NCBI GenBank assembly: GCA_015056905.1
Contig: SVFI01000013.1
Location: 1-62,818 of the forward strand
Source: Lachnospiraceae bacterium
GTDB lineage: Bacteria > Bacillota > Clostridia > Lachnospirales > Lachnospiraceae
Direction of reading: 5' to 3'
DNA: 62,818 nt
How positions within the stretch are numbered: position 1 is the stretch's first letter; each line of letters opens with the position of its first letter. Below are positions 1-7,747 of this stretch, piece by piece. The position numbers and the translations under genes were made by a program. The notes below the pieces were generated by a model. It did no database searches and was not told the DNA's origin. It saw only the letters and a program-made list of their open reading frames with translations.

Positions 1-220
1 ACACTTTGCCGCACATAAGACGGCTAAATCTACATTTACAGTCCCGCTGCCTTTATTAAAATAATGTTTGAAATAAAAGCACTTGAGATCTTAAATGTTT
101 CAGAATTGATACAGACGGCTCTCGCCAAAGATTTCAGATATGCTTTTTGATACAACTATTGTATAAGGTCTTTTAGGATAAAACAACCCATTTGCTTTGT
201 GCATATTTCACAAAAATAAG
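1..220. other. Left edge, no gene recognised
   Basis: No frame on either strand here gives a convincing protein with a ribosome binding site. A short open stretch from the window edge to about position 60 on the plus strand could be the tail of a gene outside the window, but it is too short to identify. The minus-strand frame that crosses 173-370 overlaps the chemoreceptor gene and has no supporting signal. Confidence 0.4.
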
Positions 221-260
221 AAAGTCCCGTAGCTGCGTTAACACGCTACAGGACTTTTTT
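221..260 (-). terminator. Intrinsic terminator after the chemoreceptor gene
   Basis: Thirteen-base arms AAAGTCCCGTAGC and GCTACAGGACTTT form a stem with one G-U pair. U-rich tracts on both sides (TTTTTT on plus, CTTATTTTT on minus) mean it can stop transcription in either direction. It lies 36 bases beyond the stop codon at 297. Confidence 0.85.
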
Positions 261-296
261 ATACTACAAAGTAGAAAACGAAACCCTTTGTGATTG

Positions 297-2243
297 TTAC
301 ACCTTAAAGATTGATAACGCATCCTCAAGCTTTTCTGCAAGCAGACGAAGTCTTTCGGACGAAAGCTCAAGCGTATCCATGGTATCTGTCATACCGCGGG
401 CAGCTGACATTGTATTCTGCGTAGAAGCCTCGTTCTGTTCTGAGATAGATGCAAGGTTGTGTACAACATCCTGAATCGCATCACCGGATTCACTCAGTAC
501 ATCTACCTTATCACGGATACTTTCGATGTTATCAAGCGAGCGGGAAACACCAACTGCAACCGCATTGGACTTCTCTTTGGTCTCATCCAGTTTCTGCTGC
601 TGCTGATCCATTTTAACCTTAACCACTTCCATGACCTCAACCATCTTGTTGGACTCGGAAATGATTTCCGCAATAATCTGCTCAACTTCTTCTGCTGCTG
701 TATTAGACTGCTCTGCCAGCTTACTGATCTGAAGAGCAACGACTGCAAATCCTCTACCTGCTTCTCCTGCTCTGGCCGCCTCAATACTCGCATTCAGAGA
801 GAGAAGGTCTGTCTCATCCGCAATATTCTGAATCATCGTGATTGCTGATTGAATAGATGCAATCGAATCATGTAAAGCATTGATCTGATCTGCTACCTTC
901 GTAACAGAAGCAATCGTTTCCTCATTGGATGCATTCAATTCGCCGATAATAACCTCAGATGCTTTCTCAGCATCAGACATCTGTTCTGCATTCTGCGTCA
1001 GATAATCCACTTCTTCTGTAATGTACGTAATCTGCTCGCCAATCATGTCGACATTCTGTCTTGCGACGCCTGTCTCATCTGCCTGTGTTGCAGACCCCTT
1101 GGTAATTTCTTCCAGCGAACCGTATACACCATCTACTGTCTCCTTGGTTCCCTGTGCTAACCCCGTCAGCTGATCTGCTGAAACCGTAAGATCGGCAGCG
1201 GATACTTTAATATTATTTACAATCTTGCGAAGCGAACTTTGCAACTGAACAGAGATATTATAGATATCCCCCAGTTCATCGTTACGTGCCTGAAATTTCG
1301 GATCGGACGAAACCGTAAGTTCACCGCCTGCAACTTTAGCAAGGAATTCCTTTGTCACTAACATGACACTTACCATACTTTTGGCAGTTGATGAAATCAA
1401 AAACCACGCAATCAACAAAAGTACAATCGCTACCAACACAATATTAAGAGACTGAATTAACACCATCTTCTCTGTCTCCGACGTATCTTTTGCTACACAA
1501 ATCGTGCCGTCTGCATGCTCCAGAGCCTGATAATATGTATGATAGTCCGTTCCTGCAATTGTTTCTTTTTGTACAAAAACGGTTTCTCCGTCTTTTACCT
1601 TAGATGCTACATCTGCATCGAGAGAATCAGGATTACCGGTGAAAGTTGTGTATTCGCTGATTCTTCCGGAATATATCGTCACTTCAAAACCTGTTTTCTC
1701 TTTTAACTCATCAATAAACGCCGTATTGCCTTCACCGTACATTTCATCAGCCGAAACCGCTGCCACTTGCAATGCCGTCTCCATCTCACTCATCATAGAA
1801 TTCTCGAGCAGATTGCTGCATACAATTTCAAGAACAATACATGCAAGAATCATCGGAATAATACCAATAATCCTTATGCGGTTACCGAAAGAGAAAAGTC
1901 TCTTCTTTGCTGAACTTTCTACTGCCGGAGCGTCCATAACTGAAGTTTCTTCTATTATCGGTGCTTCTTCTGCTGCCGGAATTTCCTCCATGACCGGTGC
2001 TTCTTCTGCTACCGGAATTTCCTCCACGACCGGTGCTTCTTCCGCTACCGGAATTTCCTCCACGACCGGTGCTTCTTCTGCTACCGGAATTTCCTCCATG
2101 ACCGGTGCTTCTTCAACTGCCGGAGGTTCCTCCTCTGTCTGGATAATTTCTTCCCCACTGGCTGCTTTATCTGCCATCATTTTGGCAAACAACGCATCAA
2201 TATCTAATTCTTCTTCCTGTCCCATTAAATCCTTCTCACTCAT
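297..2243 (-). CDS. Methyl-accepting chemotaxis protein with acidic repeat N-terminus
   Basis: A 648-residue transmembrane chemoreceptor that would signal to CheA/CheW. An unusual cytoplasmic N-terminal tail (residues 1-118) is rich in Glu/Pro/Val and carries a tandem 12-residue repeat of the form [12 protein letters not shown]. Two membrane helices (about 124-146 and 266-287) flank a small extracytoplasmic sensor of Cache size. A HAMP-like linker follows, then the long signalling coiled coil with the family hairpin tip, recognisable as [16 protein letters not shown] near residue 490. The usual ...AVVAEEIRKLAEQS appears here as [14 protein letters not shown]. An AAGGAG site eight bases before the ATG fixes the start. 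It is monocistronic, between its own promoter and a terminator. Ligand unknown. The function call is secure; the role of the repeat tail is not known. Confidence 0.93.
   Translation of the reverse strand: MSEKDLMGQEEELDIDALFAKMMADKAASGEEIIQTEEEPPAVEEAPVMEEIPVAEEAPVVEEIPVAEEAPVVEEIPVAEEAPVMEEIPAAEEAPIIEETSVMDAPAVESSAKKRLFSFGNRIRIIGIIPMILACIVLEIVCSNLLENSMMSEMETALQVAAVSADEMYGEGNTAFIDELKEKTGFEVTIYSGRISEYTTFTGNPDSLDADVASKVKDGETVFVQKETIAGTDYHTYYQALEHADGTICVAKDTSETEKMVLIQSLNIVLVAIVLLLIAWFLISSTAKSMVSVMLVTKEFLAKVAGGELTVSSDPKFQARNDELGDIYNISVQLQSSLRKIVNNIKVSAADLTVSADQLTGLAQGTKETVDGVYGSLEEITKGSATQADETGVARQNVDMIGEQITYITEEVDYLTQNAEQMSDAEKASEVIIGELNASNEETIASVTKVADQINALHDSIASIQSAITMIQNIADETDLLSLNASIEAARAGEAGRGFAVVALQISKLAEQSNTAAEEVEQIIAEIISESNKMVEVMEVVKVKMDQQQQKLDETKEKSNAVAVGVSRSLDNIESIRDKVDVLSESGDAIQDVVHNLASISEQNEASTQNTMSAARGMTDTMDTLELSSERLRLLAEKLEDALSIFKV
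1957..2128 (-). repeat. 36-bp coding tandem repeat in the chemoreceptor gene
   Basis: About four and a half near-identical 36-base units are read in frame as a 12-residue Glu/Pro/Val/Ala/Ile repeat. On the plus strand each unit begins ACCGGTGCTTCTTC and ends GGAATTTCCTCC(A)(T/C)G. Units differ by only one or a few bases, which suggests recent expansion by slippage or unequal recombination. Confidence 0.9.
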
Positions 2244-2297
2244 TTGTGCTTCTCCTTTATATTGCTACTTTGTCGAAAAGTACAATTTGACTAATAT

Positions 2298-2326
2298 ATT
2301 ATACCATACAACTACGCTAAAACCAA
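2298..2326 (-). promoter_or_regulatory. Vegetative promoter of the chemoreceptor gene
   Basis: On the minus strand TTGGTT, a 17-base spacer and TATAAT, with TGG before the -10 giving an extended -10. It lies 55 bases upstream of the start codon. It has the sigma-A pattern rather than the motility sigma factor pattern usual for chemotaxis genes. Confidence 0.75.
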
Positions 2327-2352
2327 GTATGTTTTCTTTATTCTTCCAACGG

Positions 2353-2383
2353 AAAAGAACCGGCAAAATTGCCGGTCCTTTCT
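2353..2383 (-). terminator. Hairpin upstream of the chemoreceptor promoter
   Basis: ACCGGC and GCCGGT form the core around an AAAATT loop, extended by A/U pairs and followed on the minus strand by TTCTTTT. With the hairpin at 2487-2510 it separates the response regulator gene from the chemoreceptor promoter. Confidence 0.65.
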
Positions 2384-2486
2384 TAGCCCATAATCCATTT
2401 CCCCTAAATTCTTTTACACAAGAATTCGCCATAACCACCATACCATATTCTGTGAAAAAGAAAAGGGGTTTTGCACGAAAGCAGGA

Positions 2487-2510
2487 AAATCCGACACGAA
2501 ATCGGATTTT
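2487..2510 (-). terminator. Intrinsic terminator of the LytTR regulator gene
   Basis: AAAATCCGA and TCGGATTTT form a perfect nine-base stem directly after the stop codon at 2511. The flanking sequence is A/T rich on both strands. Confidence 0.7.
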
Positions 2511-3239
2511 TTATATTCCTTTTCCTTCCAGTGCGTGAAATTCTTTTAAAATTTGGCGGAATTCATGGCTACGTCTTTCGCTGATGGGTACTTTTTCCAA
2601 TGTAGAAAAAATTACCTCCCCTGCAACACAGGAGCGCGCATATCTCATATTAATAAGATAGGCTCTGTGCACAAGATAAAATCCTCTTTTTTCCAAAAGC
2701 TCCGTCAATTCCGAAATCTTATTACGAATCGGAAGAATCTCATTATTTTTCATATGTATTAGCGAAGAACGCGTCTGCGATTCCAAATATACAATATCAT
2801 CCAAAGATACAAATACTTCTCCGCTGTTTAAAAGCTGAAAGCGCATTTTTTGCTTTGCCTGCAAAATCAGCATCGCACTTTTGACCGCTTCAAAAAATTC
2901 CTGCGAATCATCCTGTTTACCTAAATAACGAAAAGCGTTGACTTTATATCCCTCTTTCATATATTCATCGTACGCAGTGAGAAAAATCAATATCCCGTCC
3001 GGATTGTATTCCCTATATTTCTCCGCCGTATCAAGTCCCGACAGTTTTGGCATTGCGATATCCATAAATACAATGTCAAACGTTTCCTTTTCATTTAAGA
3101 ACTGAAGACCCGAACTAAATTCCCGCATAATAAACGAAAACGGGATTTTTTCCATGACTTCTTCTAATTTTTTCCTCGTAAGCACGCGAAAGATTTTCTC
3201 ATCATCCACAATCGCGATTGTTATATTCCCCTGATCCAT
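2511..3239 (-). CDS. LytTR-family response regulator (orphan)
   Basis: A 242-residue response regulator: a CheY-like receiver (about 1-125) followed by a LytTR DNA-binding domain (about 140-238). Visible receiver residues are the acidic pair D12/D13, phospho-acceptor D60 in FMDIAMP, T88 and K108. The LytTR part shows the typical VYLESQTR strand and the VHRAYLINM segment. No histidine kinase gene lies next to it, so its partner must be elsewhere. It follows the dehydrogenase gene by 32 bases and may share its transcript. The start has an AGAAGGA site. Targets are unknown; relatives control bacteriocin, toxin or competence genes. Confidence 0.9.
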   Translation of the reverse strand: MDQGNITIAIVDDEKIFRVLTRKKLEEVMEKIPFSFIMREFSSGLQFLNEKETFDIVFMDIAMPKLSGLDTAEKYREYNPDGILIFLTAYDEYMKEGYKVNAFRYLGKQDDSQEFFEAVKSAMLILQAKQKMRFQLLNSGEVFVSLDDIVYLESQTRSSLIHMKNNEILPIRNKISELTELLEKRGFYLVHRAYLINMRYARSCVAGEVIFSTLEKVPISERRSHEFRQILKEFHALEGKGI

Positions 3240-3271
3240 TTTCTGATCCTTCTTTTCCTATTTTCCGGTGA

Positions 3272-4228
3272 CTAAATCACCCTGTTTCTATCTTCGCCTT
3301 TTAAAAATGCCTCGATATTGAAATAAACCTCTTCCACCACACGGGTTCTTGCCTCGGTGCTTGCCCATGCCATATGCGGCGTGATAATCAGCTTGTTGCT
3401 GTCTTTTATCTTATCAAGCGGATTATTTGCAGAAATCGGCTCTGCTTCAAGAACATCAAGTCCTGCACAAGCGATGGTCCCCTCCGTCAACGCCTCATAC
3501 AAATCACGATTGTTCACGACAGGCCCCCTCGCCACATTAATGAGAATGGCTGTCTTTTTCATTTTTGAAAGAGCATTTTTATCAATAAGGTTCCTCGTCA
3601 AATCGGAAAGAGGACAGTGCAATGATAAAATGTCAGCCTCCGCTAACAATTGTTCAAAACTAACCCTTTCATAATCCGTACATGTGCTGTTGCCTGTCAC
3701 AGAATAAAAAATTACTTTACAGCCAAAAACTTCGGCTATCTTTGCAACTCTTTTGCCGATATTTCCCATACCGACAACACCCCACACCTTACCGGTCAGT
3801 TCACCGTATGCAAGGTCAAAATTGCTGAACCTATCCTGTGCGCCGTAGGCTCCGCCTTTCACATAATCATCATAATGCCTTAAGTGCTCCATCAAAAAGA
3901 GAGCAAGTGCAAACGTGTGCTGTGCCACCGCCGCCGTGCAGTAATCTCTCGCGTTTGCTACCGCGATTCCTCTGCTTTTACAGTACTCCAAATCAATATT
4001 ATCATAACCTGTGGCAAACTCGCAGATAAGTTTTACATTCGGAGCATCCGCAAGCGTTTCCTCATTCATCGGACACTTGTTTGCAATAATAATATCCGCA
4101 TCTTTGACTTTCTCCGCTGCGTCTTCCAGTACCGTATTGCGATAACAGGTTACTTCACCGAAATCATTATAACAGTCGACCGGAATATCGGTACCGACAC
4201 TATTTCTTTCAAGAACGACTATTTTCAT
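3272..4228 (-). CDS. D-isomer-specific 2-hydroxyacid dehydrogenase
   Basis: A 318-residue NAD(P)-dependent oxidoreductase that reduces a 2-keto acid to a D-2-hydroxy acid, or the reverse, in the cytosol. The Rossmann dinucleotide motif GMGNIG is at 153-158. The family catalytic set is visible: R234 in NVARGPVV, E263 in LEAEP and H285 in TPHMAWAS. Length matches glycerate/hydroxypyruvate reductase and phosphoglycerate dehydrogenase relatives without the extra ACT domain. Substrate cannot be chosen from sequence; the glycerate/hydroxypyruvate group is the nearest guess. A GGAGG site precedes the ATG. Confidence 0.92.
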   Translation of the reverse strand: MKIVVLERNSVGTDIPVDCYNDFGEVTCYRNTVLEDAAEKVKDADIIIANKCPMNEETLADAPNVKLICEFATGYDNIDLEYCKSRGIAVANARDYCTAAVAQHTFALALFLMEHLRHYDDYVKGGAYGAQDRFSNFDLAYGELTGKVWGVVGMGNIGKRVAKIAEVFGCKVIFYSVTGNSTCTDYERVSFEQLLAEADILSLHCPLSDLTRNLIDKNALSKMKKTAILINVARGPVVNNRDLYEALTEGTIACAGLDVLEAEPISANNPLDKIKDSNKLIITPHMAWASTEARTRVVEEVYFNIEAFLKGEDRNRVI

Positions 4229-4308
4229 GGTTTCCTCCCAAACAACTCTTACTTATTTTCCTATGGTGTAAACATTTTGTCAATGGATAACACGTTGCTT
4301 GAAAGGGA

Positions 4309-4794
4309 TTATTTTTTATTTCTCGCTCTGACTTTTCTGAGAATTTCAACACCTCTTTTTATGTCATCCTCTGATGTGATTCCTTTTGACTCTTTAATCC
4401 TCTCAATTACCTGTTCAGGGTCCAGCGAATGATACGGAAAATACAATTTCCTTAATTCCTCCGGCTTTATTATTTTATATATTTGTTTACTGCTTTTTTC
4501 ATTGATATATGACCAATATCTGTAGATATAGCCCGCCCAATAAAGTTCTTCACTTCCATATTTTATTTTGCCGTAATTGCTTGATCCAAACTCTATCTCT
4601 ATTTCCGACAAAGCATCCTCAATATCTGTTGTATCAAACAAAAAACCGTCCTTGTCCATTCTCTTTGCTAAATCTGAATACATGAAACGCCGAATGAATA
4701 TTCCTGAGCTACACTCCGTTTGATCTACTGAACTTTGAAAAAGCTCTGCCTGAAATTGACACAATTTCAAACCATAATGATCCATTTTTCTCAT
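4309..4794 (-). CDS. Unrecognised partner protein of the HTH-ART fusion
   Basis: A 161-residue soluble protein that I do not recognise. It is rich in charged and aromatic residues, with no membrane segment or signal peptide. The middle carries an aromatic stretch (YWAGYIYRYWSY, about 95-106), then a segment with LYFPYHSLDP, and a basic C-terminal tail. Its ATG overlaps the stop of the upstream gene in an ATGA tetranucleotide (4791-4794), so the two are translationally coupled and should be made in a fixed ratio. By position it is a candidate antitoxin, immunity protein or substrate of the upstream ADP-ribosyltransferase-like protein; this is inference from layout only. Confidence 0.7.
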   Translation of the reverse strand: MRKMDHYGLKLCQFQAELFQSSVDQTECSSGIFIRRFMYSDLAKRMDKDGFLFDTTDIEDALSEIEIEFGSSNYGKIKYGSEELYWAGYIYRYWSYINEKSSKQIYKIIKPEELRKLYFPYHSLDPEQVIERIKESKGITSEDDIKRGVEILRKVRARNKK

Positions 4795-5648
4795 TTAAAT
4801 ATATCCTCTATATAATTTCCTTGGTTTCTATACTGTTTACGTGCAACCCTCACTTTATCCCTATTCATTTCATAGCCTTCCTGTCTGGATGAAAGATAGA
4901 AATTCTTTTCCGATGACGCCAGATAGCATCTTTCCAGAATCTCTATCTGATTCAGCGCCTTATCCGAAATGAAAACATATTGGTTCCCCAAATTGGTAGC
5001 TGAAAGACAATGCTTGCATTGCACATCTGTGATTTCTCCGTCAATAAATTGGTCAATGATTTCAAACATACGATTATCTGCAATCGGCGCAACGACATAA
5101 TCGATTCCCTGCATTTCCTGCACAAGTGCCTTGATTGTTTCAGAATCTGCATATTTCCCAAGACGTCCCCTATAGTATGCAATCATAAGCATCCAATCTC
5201 TGTTTACACCGAATTCTTTTCCTCTCAAACCCGTACAATTGAATTTAAGCATATACAAAGACGATGACGGAAATGTCGCAACAAACATCGCCGACTGTTC
5301 TAAACTCTCTCCGCAATAAAACCCGACACCAAAATCATTCTTCCTTTTGCTGTACTCAAGCTTGATTTCGCCTTCTATTTTCGTTTTCGCACCATGAAAC
5401 AGAAGAACTTCCGACTTGTCCTCTATGTCTTCCGTATACAATTGCTCTTTTATCTTATTGAGCCTTATTCCCTTGTTAAAAGTGTAATCATAAAAGGAAG
5501 ATATATTCTTTTCGCTGATTCCTTTTTTCCCAGAAAGCCAGTTACTTATTGTCACTCTGGAAACACCCAGTTCCTTTGCAAGCTCTTCCGCTGATAATTC
5601 TGTCAGTTCCATCACTGTCTCTATGTCCTGGATGATTTGAAAATCCAT
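4791..5648 (-). CDS. HTH domain fused to DUF3990-like ADP-ribosyltransferase-type domain
   Basis: A 285-residue protein. Residues about 8-62 form an XRE-like helix-turn-helix (AEELAKELGVSRVTISNWL). Residues about 80-235 resemble DUF3990, a family placed in the ADP-ribosyltransferase clan: LLFHGAKT with H85, DFGVGFYCGES with Y111, and GNQYVF with Q223 could form an H-Y-Q type triad. The C-terminal 50 residues are basic. The start used here has a GGGAGGAG site seven bases upstream; a longer frame from a TTG at 5714 runs through the promoter and is unlikely. The HTH fused to the putative enzyme, the palindrome over the promoter and the coupled partner gene suggest a self-regulated toxin-antitoxin-like unit. 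Activity and target are unproven. Confidence 0.75.
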   Translation of the reverse strand: MDFQIIQDIETVMELTELSAEELAKELGVSRVTISNWLSGKKGISEKNISSFYDYTFNKGIRLNKIKEQLYTEDIEDKSEVLLFHGAKTKIEGEIKLEYSKRKNDFGVGFYCGESLEQSAMFVATFPSSSLYMLKFNCTGLRGKEFGVNRDWMLMIAYYRGRLGKYADSETIKALVQEMQGIDYVVAPIADNRMFEIIDQFIDGEITDVQCKHCLSATNLGNQYVFISDKALNQIEILERCYLASSEKNFYLSSRQEGYEMNRDKVRVARKQYRNQGNYIEDIFK

Positions 5649-5677
5649 AGGCTCCTCCCTCTGAGAATAAACTTGTT

Positions 5678-5714
5678 TGTAAACTAGTTTACATTGTAGA
5701 TTTAATTGTGTCAA
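5678..5714 (-). promoter_or_regulatory. Promoter with overlapping palindromic operator
   Basis: On the minus strand TTGACA (5709-5714), a 17-base spacer and TAAACT (5686-5691). The -10 box sits inside the perfect 16-base palindrome TGTAAACTAGTTTACA (5678-5693). A dimer bound there would block RNA polymerase. The HTH protein encoded just downstream is the obvious candidate repressor. Confidence 0.75.
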
Positions 5715-5736
5715 TATTATTGTGTTTTAAAAATGA

Positions 5737-5769
5737 AGAGCCAGACCCTTTTAAGATGGATCCGGCTCT
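5737..5769 (-). terminator. Terminator of the frameshifted secreted-protein gene
   Basis: AGAGCC and GGCTCT form the base of a stem that continues with a few imperfect pairs. On the minus strand a TCATTTTTAAAA tract follows. It separates this gene from the HTH-ART promoter. Confidence 0.65.
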
Positions 5770-5779
5770 GATACATGAG

Positions 5780-6564
5780 CTATTTTTTAATTTTCACCTT
5801 TTTTATTTTTCCGTATTTTCCATACGTTATGTTTCCGGTGGAATCTTTATAATAAGGTCTGACTTTTACATAGTATGTTTTACCTTTTTTCAGATTTTTG
5901 AGCGTCTTCTTCAAAGATTTTGTTTTTATTTTTATGACATTCTTTTTGAATTTGCTGCTGGTTGAATAGCGAATTTCATATCCTGTCGCATTGCTGACTT
6001 TCTTAATTTTAACAACCGCTTTTTTGCCTTTTGTATTCTTTAAAGAAGAAATGGTCGCTTTTTTCTTTTTGATTGCCTTAATTTTCTTTTTATCCGAAGA
6101 AGATAATTTCGTATCTTTTTTGGAAGAAGACTCTTCTATCTGACTTTCATTCTTATTCGTATTTGAACTACCGGTAGCCTGATTTTGTGTGTTTGTACTT
6201 GCATTTTGACTTGATGATGCAGCAGCTGCTTTTAATGTTACTTTCGGTACTTCCTTTACCGTATAATTTCCTGCACTGTCATAAACATACTCGTAGCCGT
6301 AGCAAAAGAACTTCCGGCCCCTTCCGCCGTAATTTCTTCTGACTCCGCCGACAATTTTACTTCTGCATCGCTTTCCGCTGTTACCTCTTCTGACGGAGAT
6401 ACTATTATATCCCCGGATGCATCATTCTGTGGCACCGCATTCTCCGAAACTGTATTTTCCGAAACAGATACGGTCGGCGTAGCCAGTACTCCGAGACAAT
6501 TCTGAAACACCAGCACAAAACTCAGCATTAAAATCACAACTTTTTTCATTTTTCCCATACGCAT
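5780..6564 (-). pseudogene. Frameshifted secreted protein with C-terminal FN3-like domain
   Basis: The first frame (6564 down to 6256, 102 residues) starts after a good AAGGAGG site. It has a signal peptide (basic start, hydrophobic core, LATPTVSVS) and a Ser/Glu-rich linker. It then closes quickly. Another frame continues at the same place as YGYEYVYDSAGNYTVKE, then a Ser/Asn/Gln-rich spacer, a Lys-rich region and a fibronectin-III-like end (KGKTYYVKVRPYYKD) to a TAG at 5780. The two join if one T is added to the four-T run at 6304-6307 (minus strand), giving ...GSSFCYGYEYVYD. A single-base deletion, a sequencing error or slippage are the options. An intact product would have about 260 residues and be exported. 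Function unknown. Confidence 0.7.
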
Positions 6565-6609
6565 ATTCTGTCCTCCTTATGAGCGAATTTACCAATATTT
6601 TTTTAATAA

Positions 6610-6638
6610 AGTATATCGTATTTGTATTACATTTACAA
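6610..6638 (-). promoter_or_regulatory. Promoter of the frameshifted secreted-protein gene
   Basis: TTGTAA, 17 bases and TATACT on the minus strand, about 45 bases before the start codon. The promoter looks intact although the reading frame is broken. Confidence 0.65.
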
Positions 6639-6704
6639 CATACCATTTTGCATGATTTTTATATATCCAAATTAGGGATAATATAGTAAGAAAGGAGGTT
6701 TTTT

Positions 6705-6869
6705 ATGTCACATTTCAAACCACAAAAACCGGAAAAAGATTTAATCTCTATCAGAATAAATAAAGATCTTTTACATGAAATAGACTCGTTATCACAAAAA
6801 AATGAAATCAGTCGAAATGAATTCATTGTACAGTCGATTCTTTTTGCTATCAAAAACATGGAAAAGTAA
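6705..6869 (+). CDS. Small ribbon-helix-helix protein
   Basis: A 54-residue protein starting 8 bases after AAAGGAGG. Following a Lys/Pro-rich start, the segment LISIRINKDLLHEIDSLS reads as a beta strand then a helix, and SRNEFIVQSILFAIKNME as a second helix, the layout of Arc/CopG/MetJ-type DNA-binding proteins. It probably binds DNA as a dimer. No toxin gene lies directly downstream, so an antitoxin role is not supported; it may be a free-standing regulator or the remnant of a pair. It is divergent from the frameshifted gene and could regulate that promoter. Confidence 0.75.
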   Translation: MSHFKPQKPEKDLISIRINKDLLHEIDSLSQKNEISRNEFIVQSILFAIKNMEK

Positions 6870-6955
6870 TGGCCTGTTTGTATTTTAAACAAAAAATCTT
6901 TTTTGTAAGGCGTTTTGTCAAAAACAGACAAGTTTTAGGCATTTTTTGCATATAG

Positions 6956-6992
6956 CACAAAAAAACTGCGCAGATGATTTTCTGCACAGTTT
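6956..6992 (-). terminator. Bidirectional terminator between RHH gene and LytTR regulator
   Basis: AAACTGCGCAGA and TCTGCACAGTTT form a 12-base stem with one G-U pair. On the minus strand TTTTTTGTGC follows, which suits termination of the response regulator gene that ends at 7007. Confidence 0.8.
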
Positions 6993-7006
6993 CATATCCA
7001 TGTATT

Positions 7007-7732
7007 TTATTTGATTTCATCGGAAATATGTAAGTATTTACTGAGCTGCTTCTTTGTCTCCGCATATCTGGCACGGCTGACCGGCAGTTCATCTTCGCTG
7101 ATTAAAAAAGCGCCCTCTGTCGTGATTTTTTTCACATAAGCTGCATTGACCGTAAAACTCTGATGCACGCGTATAAAATTATCAGGCAGCAACTTTATAA
7201 AGTCGTCCATCTTCATACGAATCTCTTCCACATCATCCTCAAAGTACAGAAACAGATTATGTTTTCTGCTCTCAATATAAATTATCTTCTGCGGATGAAT
7301 TGGAATCACACCTGTCTTGGTCTTTACTTTGATATACTTTTGCTCTGTTTCATCAAGGTCTTTCATCGTTCTTTCCAGCGCCAAAAACAGTTTTTCTTTC
7401 TTGATGGGTTTCATGAGCAGAAAACTCGGTTTTGTCATAAAAATATCCGGAACATATTGTATATAGCCGGTGATAAAAATGATTTTCAAATTCGGATATC
7501 TGCCCTGAATTTCCTGCGCCGCATAAATACCGGATTCATCTCCGTCCTTGAAACAAATGTCCATAATCAGTATATCCGGAATCTTTCCCTCTTCCCATGT
7601 CACGCTTTTTACAAACTCATCCGAATCGTAATATCTATCAATCTCCTGTATCTTCGGACCATATTTATCTTTCAGACATTTTGAGAGATTTTGTACCAGT
7701 TCAACATTATCATCACAAATTGCTATTCTCAT
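7007..7732 (-). CDS. AgrA-type LytTR response regulator
   Basis: A 241-residue response regulator with a receiver domain (D7/D8, phospho-acceptor D58 in LIMDICF, T88, K108) and a C-terminal LytTR DNA-binding domain (IIYIESRKHNLFL, then FIRVHQSFTVN). It lies 15 bases after the histidine kinase gene and is evidently its partner. This is the AgrA/ComE class, which binds direct repeats through the LytTR fold. No AgrB or AgrD gene is visible nearby, so the signal may be made elsewhere or may not be a cyclic peptide. Target promoters are unknown. Confidence 0.9.
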   Translation of the reverse strand: MRIAICDDNVELVQNLSKCLKDKYGPKIQEIDRYYDSDEFVKSVTWEEGKIPDILIMDICFKDGDESGIYAAQEIQGRYPNLKIIFITGYIQYVPDIFMTKPSFLLMKPIKKEKLFLALERTMKDLDETEQKYIKVKTKTGVIPIHPQKIIYIESRKHNLFLYFEDDVEEIRMKMDDFIKLLPDNFIRVHQSFTVNAAYVKKITTEGAFLISEDELPVSRARYAETKKQLSKYLHISDEIK

Positions 7733-7747
7733 GCTGTCCCCTGTCCT

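Noticed and set aside
1957-2128. Possible CRISPR-like array
   Set aside because: Units are directly adjacent with no unique spacers and are read in frame as protein.
1639-2538. Plus-strand open frame of 299 residues with a Ser/Thr/Gly repeat
   Set aside because: It is the antisense of the in-frame repeat and membrane region of the chemoreceptor; the repeat keeps all frames open. No ribosome site.
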